64,000 nucleotides of DNA. Origin: an uncultured Clostridia bacterium (GTDB lineage Bacteria; Bacillota; Clostridia; TANB77; CAG-465). The translations under genes were made by a program, and so were the position numbers. A model generated the notes under the pieces. The model did not search any database, was not told where the DNA came from, and saw nothing but the letters and a program-made list of their open reading frames with translations. Each line of letters starts with the position of its first letter. Position 1 is the stretch's first letter. The DNA lies in contig CAKPAG010000002.1 in assembly GCA_934132895.1 (NCBI GenBank), positions 62,001 through 126,000 of the forward strand, written 5' to 3'. This document shows positions 28,973 through 37,209 of this stretch, in pieces.

Positions 28973-29001
28973 ATTATATACCATTTTACATAAAAAATCA
29001 A
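28973..29001 (-). promoter_or_regulatory. Promoter of the tandem penicillin-binding proteins
   Basis: Minus strand TTGATT (28996-29001), 17 bases, TATAAT (28973-28978), about 50 bases before the start at 28924. Confidence 0.6.
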
Positions 29002-29210
29002 TAATTTCAAGCATTTTTTTGACTAAATATATATAATTTTTTTGACTTTTCTATAAGAATAAATTTTATACTTATAACATATGATATATTAAATAAAAAG
29101 TAGCCTTTAAATTATATTAAGACTACTTAAGTTATATATTATAAAAAAGAAGGGGGGTAAACATTTTTTAACGTTTACATTATTATTATTTCATAAAAAT
29201 TAATTTTTAT

Positions 29211-29240
29211 ACTAATTTTTTTAAAATATAAAAAATTAGT
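29211..29240. repeat. Perfect AT hairpin in the 28925-29274 gap
   Basis: ACTAATTTTTT and AAAAAATTAGT form an 11-bp palindrome with an 8-base loop, 35-64 bases before the start of the 70-residue gene. It could be an operator or a leader hairpin. The same 350-base gap also holds a weaker inverted repeat (AGTAG...CTACT, about 29099-29129) and a possible plus-strand TTGACT box at about 29042; I see no open frame there. Confidence 0.5.
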
Positions 29241-29274
29241 GATATTAATAAAATAATCTTTTAAGGAGGTAAAC

Positions 29275-29487
29275 ATGGAAAAAAATCAACCATACTATGA
29301 TCCATATAATTTTAATGCAAATCAAATACCTATGCCCCAACAAGATATAGCACCTGGTATAGAAGCAATAAACCCTGCAATGTATTATGAGCAACAATAT
29401 ATGTATTATAGATATTTAACCCAAATGCTTGAGTATAAAACTAGACTTAAAGAATATGAAAGACTATCTCAAGAAGAAAAGAAATAA
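29275..29487 (+). CDS. Small Tyr/Gln-rich protein of unknown function
   Basis: 70 residues with AAGGAGG 6 bases before the ATG. Residues 1-30 are Pro/Asn/Gln-rich (YYDPYNFNANQIPMPQQD), residues 36-65 form an aromatic amphipathic helix (MYYEQQYMYYRYLTQMLEYK). No membrane segment or signal peptide. The composition resembles small spore-coat or cell-surface assembly proteins, but I do not recognise the family, so function stays open. Monocistronic, flanked by the hairpin upstream and a strong terminator downstream. Confidence 0.75.
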   Translation: MEKNQPYYDPYNFNANQIPMPQQDIAPGIEAINPAMYYEQQYMYYRYLTQMLEYKTRLKEYERLSQEEKK

Positions 29488-29488
29488 A

Positions 29489-29535
29489 AAAAGGATATAG
29501 AGCTTAAATATAAGTATCTATATCCTTCTTTTATA
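29489..29535 (+). terminator. Terminator of the 70-residue gene
   Basis: AAAAGGATATAGA pairs with TCTATATCCTT around a short AT-rich loop and is followed by CTTTTATAT. Confidence 0.8.
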
Positions 29536-29557
29536 TAAAGAGAGGTGAGTAGCATAA

Positions 29558-29983
29558 TTAGAATATGGTTTCACTTATTGCAAACCCCATTTTATCATTT
29601 ATAATCTCTTCATCACCAACGTATTCTTGTAATATATGTTCAAATTTTTTTGTATACATAGATTTACCATAGTAGCAATAAATTGCAGGATGAATAGCAT
29701 AAGTAAATTGCTCCCCGTATCTATCTTCTGCATATTTCAAAAGTTCCATAAATACATTGATGTCATTTGTTTCTGTTTCAATAGTTTCATCACATCCGAA
29801 AGGAAAGTTTATATCATCCTGGCTTATAGCCACATTTCTCATAATTATAACTATATTTTTTTCACTATCGAAAGTTAAAGCTACTTCAACTAAAATTTTT
29901 TTATATTTTTGTTTTTCTTTTTCATCTAACTCTTCAAACTCATTCCGAGCTTCCAACAACTTTTTTCTTAATAGTTCTTTCAT
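29558..29983 (-). CDS. Uncharacterised 141-residue protein
   Basis: Family not recognised. A charged N-terminal helix (residues 1-32) is followed by an alpha/beta region: KILVEVALTFDSEKNIVIIMRNVAIS, a CDETIETET segment and FTYAIHPAIYCYYGKS. No signal peptide or membrane helix. GGAGG lies 7 bases before the ATG and the promoter at 30032-30060 is near-perfect. It contains one of the few in-frame CGG codons of the window (codon 13, preceded by GCU); here the zero frame must continue, because a +1 shift meets TAG after a few codons. Confidence 0.7.
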   Translation of the reverse strand: MKELLRKKLLEARNEFEELDEKEKQKYKKILVEVALTFDSEKNIVIIMRNVAISQDDINFPFGCDETIETETNDINVFMELLKYAEDRYGEQFTYAIHPAIYCYYGKSMYTKKFEHILQEYVGDEEIINDKMGFAISETIF

Positions 29984-30031
29984 AATAATACCTCCATTTG
30001 TTAATATTTTTTTAAAGTAACATGTAAGGTA

Positions 30032-30060
30032 ATTATAGCACTATTTTAAAGTTATGTCAA
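30032..30060 (-). promoter_or_regulatory. Consensus promoter of the 141-residue gene
   Basis: Minus strand TTGACA (30055-30060), 17 bases, TATAAT (30032-30037): both boxes match the sigma-A consensus exactly. Confidence 0.85.
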
Positions 30061-30078
30061 GATAGGAAGAATACAGAA

Positions 30079-30819
30079 TCAGATAGTTGCTCCTCCATCC
30101 ACTGGAATTATAGCACCCGTAATATACGAAGCTTTTTCAGAAGCTAAGAATACAGCTAGATTTGCAACGTCTGATACACTTCCCATTTTTTCAATTGGTA
30201 AATCGTTTACAAAAGATTGTTTTTCTTCTAAACTTAAGTGATCATTCATTTCCGTGTCAATAATGCCAGGAGTTATTGCATTAACTCTAATATTTGATGG
30301 CCCTAATTCTTTAGCTAATGCCTTAGTCATGCCATTAAGTCCCGCTTTCATTGTAGAATAGTTTGATTCCACAGAGGCACCTGTAACTCCCCAAATAGAT
30401 GATATATTTATAATACATCCCTTTTGATTTTTTAGCATATATTTTTTCAAAGCAGACTGAATTAAATTAAAGGCTCCAAGTAGTGTAACTTCAAACATTT
30501 TTCTCAAGTCATCTTCTTTAATATCTATAAACAACTTATACTCACAAATTCCAGCATTATTTACTATTACATCTACATTTCCAAACTTTAACAGGCAAAA
30601 TTCAATCATCTTGTCTACTTCTTCTCTTTTAGTCACATCTGCTTTAAATATTTCAACATTACATTCTTCTTTTATAAGCTCTTCTTTTATTTTATTAGCT
30701 TCTTTTTCAGAAGTTCTATAGTTTATTAATACATTGTAATCTTCATAAGCAAACTTTTTTGCTATTTCTCTGCCTATACCTTTAGCTGCTCCAGTAATTA
30801 TAGCTGTTTTACGCATCAT
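30079..30819 (-). CDS. SDR reductase (FabG-like; possibly EF-P 5-aminopentanone reductase)
   Basis: 246 residues. NADP loop ITGAAKGIGREIAKKF (about 8-23), NNAGI (about 87-91), and catalytic Ser-Tyr-Lys in INISSIWGVTGASVESNYSTMKAGL (about 137-161). It ends with the family signature YITGAIIPVDGG. The SSIWGVTGAS form is characteristic of YmfI-like proteins that finish the EF-P modification in Bacillus, but a 3-oxoacyl reductase cannot be excluded. The start overlaps the stop of the upstream membrane protein by 11 bases. Confidence 0.85.
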   Translation of the reverse strand: MMRKTAIITGAAKGIGREIAKKFAYEDYNVLINYRTSEKEANKIKEELIKEECNVEIFKADVTKREEVDKMIEFCLLKFGNVDVIVNNAGICEYKLFIDIKEDDLRKMFEVTLLGAFNLIQSALKKYMLKNQKGCIINISSIWGVTGASVESNYSTMKAGLNGMTKALAKELGPSNIRVNAITPGIIDTEMNDHLSLEEKQSFVNDLPIEKMGSVSDVANLAVFLASEKASYITGAIIPVDGGATI

Positions 30820-31921
30820 TTAAATCTACTCCTTGAGTGTTAAGATTTATTCTCTTATCACTTTTTTTATTATTTATAAATAGGAAAATTGCACCAACCA
30901 CAATCGGTAAATAAAATGTATATATTCTCCAAGTAAGTATAGCCATATTTATAGTACCATTTTCAAAAAATGTATTAAATATTACTAAAAACCCACCTTC
31001 TGCTGCTATACCAGCACCTGGTATTGGAATAAATGCCATAACCATCATTAAAAATGCTTGAGCTGAAATAATATTAATAACTGAAGCGCCATACTGTCCA
31101 AAAGCCCTATATACCGCATAAGTTACAAAGAAAAATACTGTAAGTTGTATAAATGAATAAATAGTCAGTCTAGTAATCATCCATTTTTCTTTTTTTATAA
31201 TTTGGAATTGCTTATTAAAACTATTTATGCTAGTTTTTAGTTTTTCCAACTTCTTATCAACGTTTTTTAAAACTCTTATTTTGCCAAGTAATTTATAAAA
31301 ATAACTTACTATTTTATATACAAATTTTTTATTTATTCCTATCGAAACCAAAAATATTATTATTGCAAAATTAACTAAGAAACCAATTAAAGCTAAATAT
31401 ACAAAATTACTAACTAAACTTTTAAAATATGAATATTTAAATACTATTAGCAATAATGTATATGCTACTAATGTAGCTTGATACACAATAAATTTTATAA
31501 GTAAAATACTTGCACTATTTGAAAGTTTTTTTCCTTCATTAACCATAGCAACAGCTTGCATTGGTTGACCACCTGAAGAAAACGGTGTAATACAGTTAAA
31601 AAGCTGTCCTATCATAGATACTCTAAGAGAACTAAAAAAATTCTGACTTTTATATGTTTTTTTAGTAACCACATACAAACATAATGATTCTAATAGCCAA
31701 TATATAACCATACAAATAAAGCCTATTAAAAGCCAGTTATAATTTAAATTTTTAATCACATGTACCATAGTTTCCATATCATCTACTGCAAACATATATA
31801 TAAGTAAGCCTACGAATATAACAGCTACAATTATTATATTTATAACATTCGTAGATACCTTGCCTATTTTATTCTTCTTATTTTCTATTTTAGTCTTATT
31901 ATTATTCTTTTTACTAAACAT
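30809..31921 (-). CDS. MprF-like flippase domain protein (LPG synthase TM region, YbhN family)
   Basis: 370 residues with eight or so membrane helices after a Lys/Asn-rich start. NCITPFSSGGQPMQAVAMVNEG (about 102-123) and FIPIPGAGIAAEGGFL (about 296-311) are the conserved UPF0104/AglD motifs. No synthase domain is attached. Paired with a family 4 glycosyltransferase, with 8 bases overlap, suggesting transport or modification of a glycolipid. Confidence 0.88.
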   Translation of the reverse strand: MFSKKNNNKTKIENKKNKIGKVSTNVINIIIVAVIFVGLLIYMFAVDDMETMVHVIKNLNYNWLLIGFICMVIYWLLESLCLYVVTKKTYKSQNFFSSLRVSMIGQLFNCITPFSSGGQPMQAVAMVNEGKKLSNSASILLIKFIVYQATLVAYTLLLIVFKYSYFKSLVSNFVYLALIGFLVNFAIIIFLVSIGINKKFVYKIVSYFYKLLGKIRVLKNVDKKLEKLKTSINSFNKQFQIIKKEKWMITRLTIYSFIQLTVFFFVTYAVYRAFGQYGASVINIISAQAFLMMVMAFIPIPGAGIAAEGGFLVIFNTFFENGTINMAILTWRIYTFYLPIVVGAIFLFINNKKSDKRINLNTQGVDLNDA

Positions 31922-32975
31922 TCTTCCTCTTTCTCCAAGTTTTCTTTTGAGATATTTTATATATTCTATTATAGTAATTTTTCCACATCTTAGCTACATT
32001 TTTTTCACTATAATATTCTGCACATTTTTTAGATTTTGATACAGCTTCATTATAATAAGTTCTATCGGAAATAAGTTTTTGTATTTCTGATATAAAACTA
32101 TTTACATCAGTAGCTTTTAAATAATAACCGTCAAGTATCCCCTTATATAATTCTATATCACGAAGTAATATTGGTAAATTACAATTAGATGCTTCCAAAA
32201 CAGTCATTGGAAATAATTCTTCAAAGGAAGCTAAAAATAACATATCAGACATGTTATATAACGCATTCATCTCTTCCCTTGGAATTATATCTAAAAACTT
32301 AACATTCTCAGGTGGATTTTTAAGTATTTTTTTTATTTCATGATATCCATCAGAAATTTGTTTAAATGAAAAACCTCCTGCCCATAAAAATTGTACATCT
32401 GGCATTTTTTTAGCCACTTCAATAAAGTCCATTATTCCCTTTCTTATCTGCAGTTGACCAACTGAAAGTACAACAAATTTATCTTTATTAATTCCATATT
32501 TCCTTCTTGTCTTAAGATTTTCTTCTTTTGAAAGTTTACAAAATCTCTTTTGAGACACATAATTCGGAATATATGTTATCTTTTCTCTAGGAATACCATA
32601 TTCCTCTAATTTATCTATAAAGTATGGATTAACTGTTACTAAAAAATCCATGCTTTTATAAAATTCAATAACATATTTATATACAATCTTCCTTATAATT
32701 TTAGGAAGTTTTAGACTTGTATCTAAGGTTTCTGGTAAAAAGTGTACATATCCTACTGTACTAGATTTTACCTTTGCAAATGGTAAGGTTAAAAAGAAGC
32801 TAGGATTTATTGTATGATAGTGCCTAATATCTGCAAATTTCAATTTATTTATTCTAACATCATAAGTATCATTTAGATGTGTTTTTACAAGACTTACTTG
32901 TTCTTCATATGCCGAAAGCACACCTTGACCTTTAACAGTATCTGCTCTTGACATCATATTAATTGTTCTAGACAT
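31914..32975 (-). CDS. Glycosyltransferase family 4, probably glycolipid synthesis
   Basis: 353 residues from the ATG at 32975 (GGGAG 8 bases upstream); an in-frame GTG inside the ribosome site was rejected. Opening SRTINMMSRADTVKGQGVLS and HYHTINPSFFLTLPFAK resemble the diglucosyl- and galactosylglucosyl-diacylglycerol synthases of Firmicutes (LafA/CpoA type). The donor site contains VLSVGQLQIRKGIMDFIEVA and LFLASFEELFPMTVLEASNC, the EX7E-type motif. With the MprF-like gene behind it, I infer membrane glycolipid assembly. Confidence 0.85.
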   Translation of the reverse strand: MSRTINMMSRADTVKGQGVLSAYEEQVSLVKTHLNDTYDVRINKLKFADIRHYHTINPSFFLTLPFAKVKSSTVGYVHFLPETLDTSLKLPKIIRKIVYKYVIEFYKSMDFLVTVNPYFIDKLEEYGIPREKITYIPNYVSQKRFCKLSKEENLKTRRKYGINKDKFVVLSVGQLQIRKGIMDFIEVAKKMPDVQFLWAGGFSFKQISDGYHEIKKILKNPPENVKFLDIIPREEMNALYNMSDMLFLASFEELFPMTVLEASNCNLPILLRDIELYKGILDGYYLKATDVNSFISEIQKLISDRTYYNEAVSKSKKCAEYYSEKNVAKMWKNYYNRIYKISQKKTWRKRKNV

Positions 32976-33018
32976 AAAAACATCTCCCACATAATCTCAT
33001 TTTAACTTTGATTGCTTA

Positions 33019-33047
33019 ATTATATCATATAACTATAGTAAAAGCAA
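33019..33047 (-). promoter_or_regulatory. Promoter of the glycosyltransferase-flippase-reductase operon
   Basis: Minus strand TTGCTT (33042-33047), 17 bases, TATAAT (33019-33024). Its -35 box is inside the terminator stem of the upstream gene, so terminator and promoter are physically merged. Confidence 0.65.
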
Positions 33048-33079
33048 CTAAGTAATATTTATTTACCATAGTTGCTTTC
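33036..33079 (-). terminator. Terminator of the coiled-coil gene
   Basis: GAAAGCAACTATGGTAA pairs with TTACTTAGTTGCTTTT around an AT loop on the minus strand. Confidence 0.7.
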
Positions 33080-33102
33080 ACTAAATTTATAAAACTTTAA
33101 AT

Positions 33103-35085
33103 TTATCTATTTGGATCGTCAATAGTCCTTTTTTTATTATTAAGTCTAGTTTCATCAATAGAGTCTGAAGGCGATTTTGTCTGCAATCCAAGTCTTTCAC
33201 GTAGTTTATTTGAACGACCTTCACTACGCGAAATATTATCTGCATTTTCTCTAGTATATGAACTCATAGCATTTAAAATATTCTTTCTTACAGTAGATCT
33301 ATTGCTAAATCCTTGGAAAAATCCTCTTATTCTACCTGTTTTAATGTTCTGAAGTAATGTACCGTTTTTAATAAATGTCATGAAATTCTTATCAAAAAAT
33401 TCAATTTCGTCTTTAGACATATTCGCTTTATTTGCATTAAAATCAGATATTACATGTTGTATTTCTCTTAAAGTTTGAATATCTAATTTATTAAACATAA
33501 GTGGTTTATTATCTTTATCAAAGAATTTTCTATAATTTATATTACTACCAGACACACTTGTTACAGCTTGCAAAAAGTCTACAGGTTCAGGTATATTATT
33601 TCTAAAATGTTCTTCTAAACACTTAGCTAATTTTCCTCTAGCGAAAGGTCCTAAATGTTCTCCACTCTTAGCTAAATCTTCATACCCATAATATTTTAAA
33701 AATCTTTCTTGTTCTTCCAAAGAAGCATTCATAAATTTATCAGCAATATAGTTTGAGTCTTTTCTATTTGAGATATCAAGAAGTCCATTTTCTTCTAAAT
33801 CTTCTTGAGTTCCAACATCTCCACTTACAATAGCATTCCCCACTGACTTGTCTTTTTTCTCTTTCTTATCTTCTGCTTCCTTTTCATTCTCAGTTCCTGC
33901 TAATTCTTCATTTTGTATATCTTCTTCTGTAATATCAATTCCCACTTCAGAAAATTTATCTGTAAATGTCTGAATATCTTTTTCTAAAGATTTATCTAAG
34001 CCCCCTTTTATATTTTCAAGTTCTTTAAAAAACATTTCATAAGTTTGGCTATCAGGAATACTCTTTAATTCATCTTCTTTAGCTATTCTATCTCCATTTA
34101 AAGCGGTTATATTTTGCATAGAATTCTTTAAATCTATATTTTCTTTTTTATCATATTCTTTCTTCAATTTTTCTGATTCTCTAAGTGCTTTATCAGATAG
34201 ATCCCCTATCTTTACGCATTCATCACTTAAAGTCGCAAATTCGCTTCTTAAGCGTTCTACTTCTTCATTTGGCTTACCTGCATTGATAGCATCTTGTATT
34301 TCTTCTTTTTTGTTTTGAGCCTCTGCTAGCTTTGCTTTCCAATCTTCATTATATTTGTTAGATTCTTCTTCTTTATCTTTTATTTCTTCTTTTATTTTGT
34401 CCATTTCAGCTTGTATGTTGTCTCTGTTTTTTTCTTCAGCTGCAATATTATTTTTTATATCTTCAAGCTGTTTTTTTACTTCTTCTTTTTTGGAAGTAAT
34501 AGAGTCCATTTCAGCTTTCATTTTTGCAGCAATCTTTTGTGCATTTTCAATTAATTTTGATTTTATTTTTAAAATTGTCTCAGCTTCTTTTTTTAAATTA
34601 ATTTGTTTTTGCTCGTTTGCTTTTACTGCACTCTGAAGTGATTTTTGAAACCCAGAGCTTAATGTAGTCGGCTCCTTAGGAGCTCTAAATTTTGGATTAG
34701 TAGCAAGCTTTGGATTACTTTTTAACTTTTCATCATATTCTTTTTTTCTTTGTTCATATCTTTCTTTATCAAAAGAGTACTTGTCATTATTTGCAGAATC
34801 AACTTTATTATATGCTTGTTCTAGTTTTAATCTTTTAGTTTCGTTATCTTCATCAGGATTTAATGAAACTTGAATTTTATTTTGAATTTCATTTCCAGAA
34901 GCATCTAAACTCATTTCAGTATAATCTTTATTGTTAAATTCTTCTGCTTTTTCGTCATAAAATCTGTTTATTCTTGTTCTTGTTTCTTCTAATCTTTTTA
35001 AAACACTATCTCTATTTATATCTTGTTCTTGCAAATCACCTTTTAAACTGTCCAATACATCCTGCATTTCTTTAGTTAACGCCAT
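33103..35085 (-). CDS. Large cytoplasmic coiled-coil protein of unknown function
   Basis: 660 residues, very rich in Lys and Glu, without signal peptide or membrane helix. Residues about 150-340 are a long heptad-rich coiled coil (EAETILKIKSKLIENAQKI through EKLKKEYDKKEN). An acidic linker (about 390-430) leads to a distinct globular C-terminal part (about 440-610: SLEEQERFLKYYGYEDLAKS, PFARGKLAKCLEEHFRN). The family was not recognised. The start overlaps the stop of a 42-residue ORF as TAATG, so the two are coupled. A scaffold or phage/defence-related role is possible, but nothing in the neighbourhood decides it. Confidence 0.8.
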   Translation of the reverse strand: MALTKEMQDVLDSLKGDLQEQDINRDSVLKRLEETRTRINRFYDEKAEEFNNKDYTEMSLDASGNEIQNKIQVSLNPDEDNETKRLKLEQAYNKVDSANNDKYSFDKERYEQRKKEYDEKLKSNPKLATNPKFRAPKEPTTLSSGFQKSLQSAVKANEQKQINLKKEAETILKIKSKLIENAQKIAAKMKAEMDSITSKKEEVKKQLEDIKNNIAAEEKNRDNIQAEMDKIKEEIKDKEEESNKYNEDWKAKLAEAQNKKEEIQDAINAGKPNEEVERLRSEFATLSDECVKIGDLSDKALRESEKLKKEYDKKENIDLKNSMQNITALNGDRIAKEDELKSIPDSQTYEMFFKELENIKGGLDKSLEKDIQTFTDKFSEVGIDITEEDIQNEELAGTENEKEAEDKKEKKDKSVGNAIVSGDVGTQEDLEENGLLDISNRKDSNYIADKFMNASLEEQERFLKYYGYEDLAKSGEHLGPFARGKLAKCLEEHFRNNIPEPVDFLQAVTSVSGSNINYRKFFDKDNKPLMFNKLDIQTLREIQHVISDFNANKANMSKDEIEFFDKNFMTFIKNGTLLQNIKTGRIRGFFQGFSNRSTVRKNILNAMSSYTRENADNISRSEGRSNKLRERLGLQTKSPSDSIDETRLNNKKRTIDDPNR

Positions 35086-35213
35086 TATTTTTCACTCCTT
35101 TTTTCTATTTCTTGAGCTTTTAAAAGTTCGTTATATACTTCATCACATTTTTTTATAAGTTCAATGTTTTCTTTCAAACTTTTCATATCTTCATCTAATT
35201 TTTCTTTTCCCAT
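35085..35213 (-). CDS. 42-residue charged helical protein upstream of the coiled-coil gene
   Basis: Short frame starting MGKEKLDEDMKSLKENIELI and ending in KAQEIEKRSEK, probably one continuous helix. Its stop overlaps the next start (TAATG), it has an AAGG upstream, and it sits directly behind the consensus promoter at 35252-35280, so it is most likely translated. It could be a partner of the large coiled-coil protein or simply a coupling leader. Confidence 0.6.
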   Translation of the reverse strand: MGKEKLDEDMKSLKENIELIKKCDEVYNELLKAQEIEKRSEK

Positions 35214-35251
35214 ACTTTCTCAACCTTTCAATGTATAATATTACTTATTTA

Positions 35252-35280
35252 ATTATATTATATATATTTATAGTTGTCAA
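35252..35280 (-). promoter_or_regulatory. Promoter of the coiled-coil operon
   Basis: Minus strand TTGACA (35275-35280), 17 bases, TATAAT (35252-35257), exact consensus. Confidence 0.8.
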
Positions 35281-35299
35281 TAATTTGAACAAAATGTAA

Positions 35300-35341
35300 A
35301 TAAAAAGAGATAATAGCCATTTTTTTGCCATTTATCTCGAT
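35300..35341 (-). terminator. Terminator after the OapA-like gene
   Basis: GAGATAA...TTATCTC stem with an A-rich interior and a TTTTTATTT tail, overlapping the end of the membrane protein gene. Confidence 0.65.
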
Positions 35342-35979
35342 TTATCATCATTATTATTTTTACTCTTTTTATATTTTTTTAATATGTTATTTATTGATGT
35401 ATAATGTATCACCTTTCCAACCGCAAATATTACTTGGTCAGAATGTTTCATTACAATACTTTTTTCTATAGCTTTTCCTCCAACTGTAATTGAAGCAACC
35501 ACAGCACTAAATATTATAGTCACTATTGATGTATCTAAATGAAATACATTTGCAAATTTTATAGCAAGCATTGCACTTAAAGCACCAGATGCTACACCAC
35601 ATACATCCCCTACAACATCGTTACAAACACTGGAAACTTTTTCTTGATATTTAACCAGCTTAACCGTTTCCTTTGCACCAACTTGTTTTTTAGCAGCTTT
35701 TGCGTGGAAAGATTTTTCACTTGCACTTATAACTGCCATTCCTATCATATCAAACAAAATACCAATTGCTATTATTATAAATAAAAGAACGGTAGCAACT
35801 ACAATATTCAATTTATCAATTAATAAATTAGATATAGTACTAAAACCTATTGACAACATAAAAGTTATCAAAAATATATAATATATCCATTTATTTTCTT
35901 TACTATTTTTTTTGACTTTTTTGTTTTTTATATTTTGATTTTCTGATTCCTTCGAGTGATAATCACTTGAATTTTTCAC
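35332..35979 (-). CDS. oapA: Membrane protein partner of the OLE-like RNA (OapA-like)
   Basis: 215 residues, GTG start with AAGGAG 8 bases upstream. A basic, Ser/Lys/Asn-rich N-terminus (1-30) is followed by helices at about 30-52 and 58-85, a basic loop (SASEKSFHAKAAKKQVGAKE), the conserved-looking SSVCNDVVGDVCGVASGAL (about 116-134) and further helices at about 135-170. It recalls the DUF21/CorB-like region of CNNM proteins. OLE-associated protein A is a membrane protein of this size whose gene adjoins the RNA gene and which binds the RNA. Position directly after the long RNA supports the call; the sequence similarity is from memory only. Confidence 0.7.
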   Translation of the reverse strand: MKNSSDYHSKESENQNIKNKKVKKNSKENKWIYYIFLITFMLSIGFSTISNLLIDKLNIVVATVLLFIIIAIGILFDMIGMAVISASEKSFHAKAAKKQVGAKETVKLVKYQEKVSSVCNDVVGDVCGVASGALSAMLAIKFANVFHLDTSIVTIIFSAVVASITVGGKAIEKSIVMKHSDQVIFAVGKVIHYTSINNILKKYKKSKNNNDDKSR

Positions 35980-35997
35980 TTTTTATTCTCTCCTTAA

Positions 35998-36567
35998 TAA
36001 TATATGTATATGTTTTAGGCAATATACTAAGTAAATTTTGCGGCTTAGGTCAAGTCGGTTTTCCCTACTCATTACCATTTGTTACCTCCTGGCCGTTTCC
36101 ATTTAAAACGAGCAACTTGTAAAATTGTCACTTGATCACCACTTAGACCACACTTTAATCCCTAATATATCTTGTTACAACAGTCTAGAGACTTTCTCAA
36201 ACAGACCTTTCCACATGCTTATTCGCTTTTGCACTTGTAATTTCAAAGACAAACATTGTATTTATTTGGCCAAATAATCTACTTGCTTACCATCTTATCC
36301 GCTACAACCACTCACGACAGACTACAGCTAATATTAGTACTCTCTAATATCAGGTTTTCATCATAGAATATATTATGATGCCTCTCGAGAAGAAGGCACT
36401 AACCTTTACATGCCATTGCAAATGCACCTTAATCTCTTTCTTCATATAAAAGCCCCCATCTGGGCGACAAAAGCAAATATACAAAGCTTCATCGATACGT
36501 CCTGTGATGGATTTTTAGGCCCACCTTTGCATATGGGATTCTGACTAGAATACTGCACCTATAACAT
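35998..36567 (-). ncRNA. ole: Long structured non-coding RNA, probably OLE RNA
   Basis: A 570-base stretch without an open frame and clearly richer in G+C than its flanks. Many local hairpins are visible: CTAATATTAG arms at 36328-36353, CATCATA arms at 36359-36380, GTCT-GAGA/TCTC-AGAC near 36190-36220, and ATTTGGCCAAAT near 36280. A sigma-A promoter lies just upstream and a 200-residue-class membrane gene just downstream on the same strand. Length, promoter and partner gene match OLE (ornate, large, extremophilic) RNA, which with OapA forms a membrane ribonucleoprotein. RNase P and tmRNA signatures were not found. 3' end uncertain; it may continue into the oapA message. Confidence 0.7.
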
Positions 36568-36572
36568 ATATT

Positions 36573-36601
36573 ATTATAACATATATATTCAAAAAAAGCA
36601 A
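36573..36601 (-). promoter_or_regulatory. Promoter of the long RNA
   Basis: Minus strand TTGCTT (36596-36601), 17 bases, TATAAT (36573-36578); transcription would start near 36566. Confidence 0.65.
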
Positions 36602-36654
36602 ATATTATGAACAAATTAATAATAAATTATGTAAAAAGCATCTACTTTAATCAA

Positions 36655-36690
36655 GAAAAACTAGCTATTTAAATTTAAATAGCTAGTAAG
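36655..36690 (-). terminator. Terminator of the 104-residue gene
   Basis: A perfect 14-bp inverted repeat starting ACTAGCTATTTAAA is followed by TTTTTCTTG. It separates this gene from the RNA promoter. Confidence 0.85.
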
Positions 36691-36699
36691 GTTTATTAT

Positions 36700-37014
36700 T
36701 TAATATTCTTCATCATAATCATCAGCTTCTCCACCGTTATATAACGCTAAAAGAACTAATGCATAATCTTTAGATATTGACAATTTTGTATTTCTTGGAA
36801 AATAGCCTTTTACTTCCTTGAAAAAATCATCAAAATTATCTACAATGACTACTCCTATCTCCATATCTTCCTCTGGAGTTTCCTTTCCTTTTTTATAAGC
36901 TTTTGCAAAAACTTCTCCATTGTGGTCGATGTCTAGTACATACCGTGTTTTGGGTACATCATAATAACCTACCACAGGCATTACCTTGTTTAAATCATTA
37001 ATATTCAAAATCAT
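36700..37014 (-). CDS. Uncharacterised 104-residue acidic protein
   Basis: Not recognised. It is a compact alpha/beta protein with an acidic tail (GGEADDYDEEY). Notable stretches are VVGYYDVPKTRYVLDIDHNG (about 14-33) and VVIVDNFDDFFKEVKGYFP (about 55-73). No signal peptide. It has a consensus promoter and its own terminator, so it is a single-gene unit. Codon 24 is CGG after ACA, one of the few CGG codons read in frame; the +1 frame would hit TAG three codons later. Confidence 0.7.
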   Translation of the reverse strand: MILNINDLNKVMPVVGYYDVPKTRYVLDIDHNGEVFAKAYKKGKETPEEDMEIGVVIVDNFDDFFKEVKGYFPRNTKLSISKDYALVLLALYNGGEADDYDEEY

Positions 37015-37094
37015 TTCAGATTCCTCCTATAAAATTTTATATTTTACATATATTATTTTATATATGTTTATCAGTTGTAATTAATTATGTTAAT

Positions 37095-37123
37095 ATAATA
37101 TCATACTATTCGCTTTTTGTCAA
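37095..37123 (-). promoter_or_regulatory. Promoter of the 104-residue gene
   Basis: Minus strand TTGACA (37118-37123), 17 bases, TATTAT (37095-37100). Confidence 0.75.
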
Positions 37124-37162
37124 TATAATTTCAATATAGTTTAATAATTTGCATTTAATTTT

Positions 37163-37204
37163 AAAAAAATGTTGAAGTATAATTTTTTTACACTTCAACA
37201 TTTA
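37163..37204 (-). terminator. Terminator of the rpsP-rplS operon
   Basis: AATGTTGAAGTGTAA pairs with TTATACTTCAACATT and is followed by seven T, just after the rplS stop. Confidence 0.9.
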
Positions 37205-37209
37205 TTATA

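Noticed and set aside
35998..36567. RNase P RNA, tmRNA or 6S RNA
   Set aside because: No GAGGAAAGTCC-type P4 motif, no tRNA-like ends or tag frame, and the length exceeds 6S. The downstream membrane gene fits OLE better.
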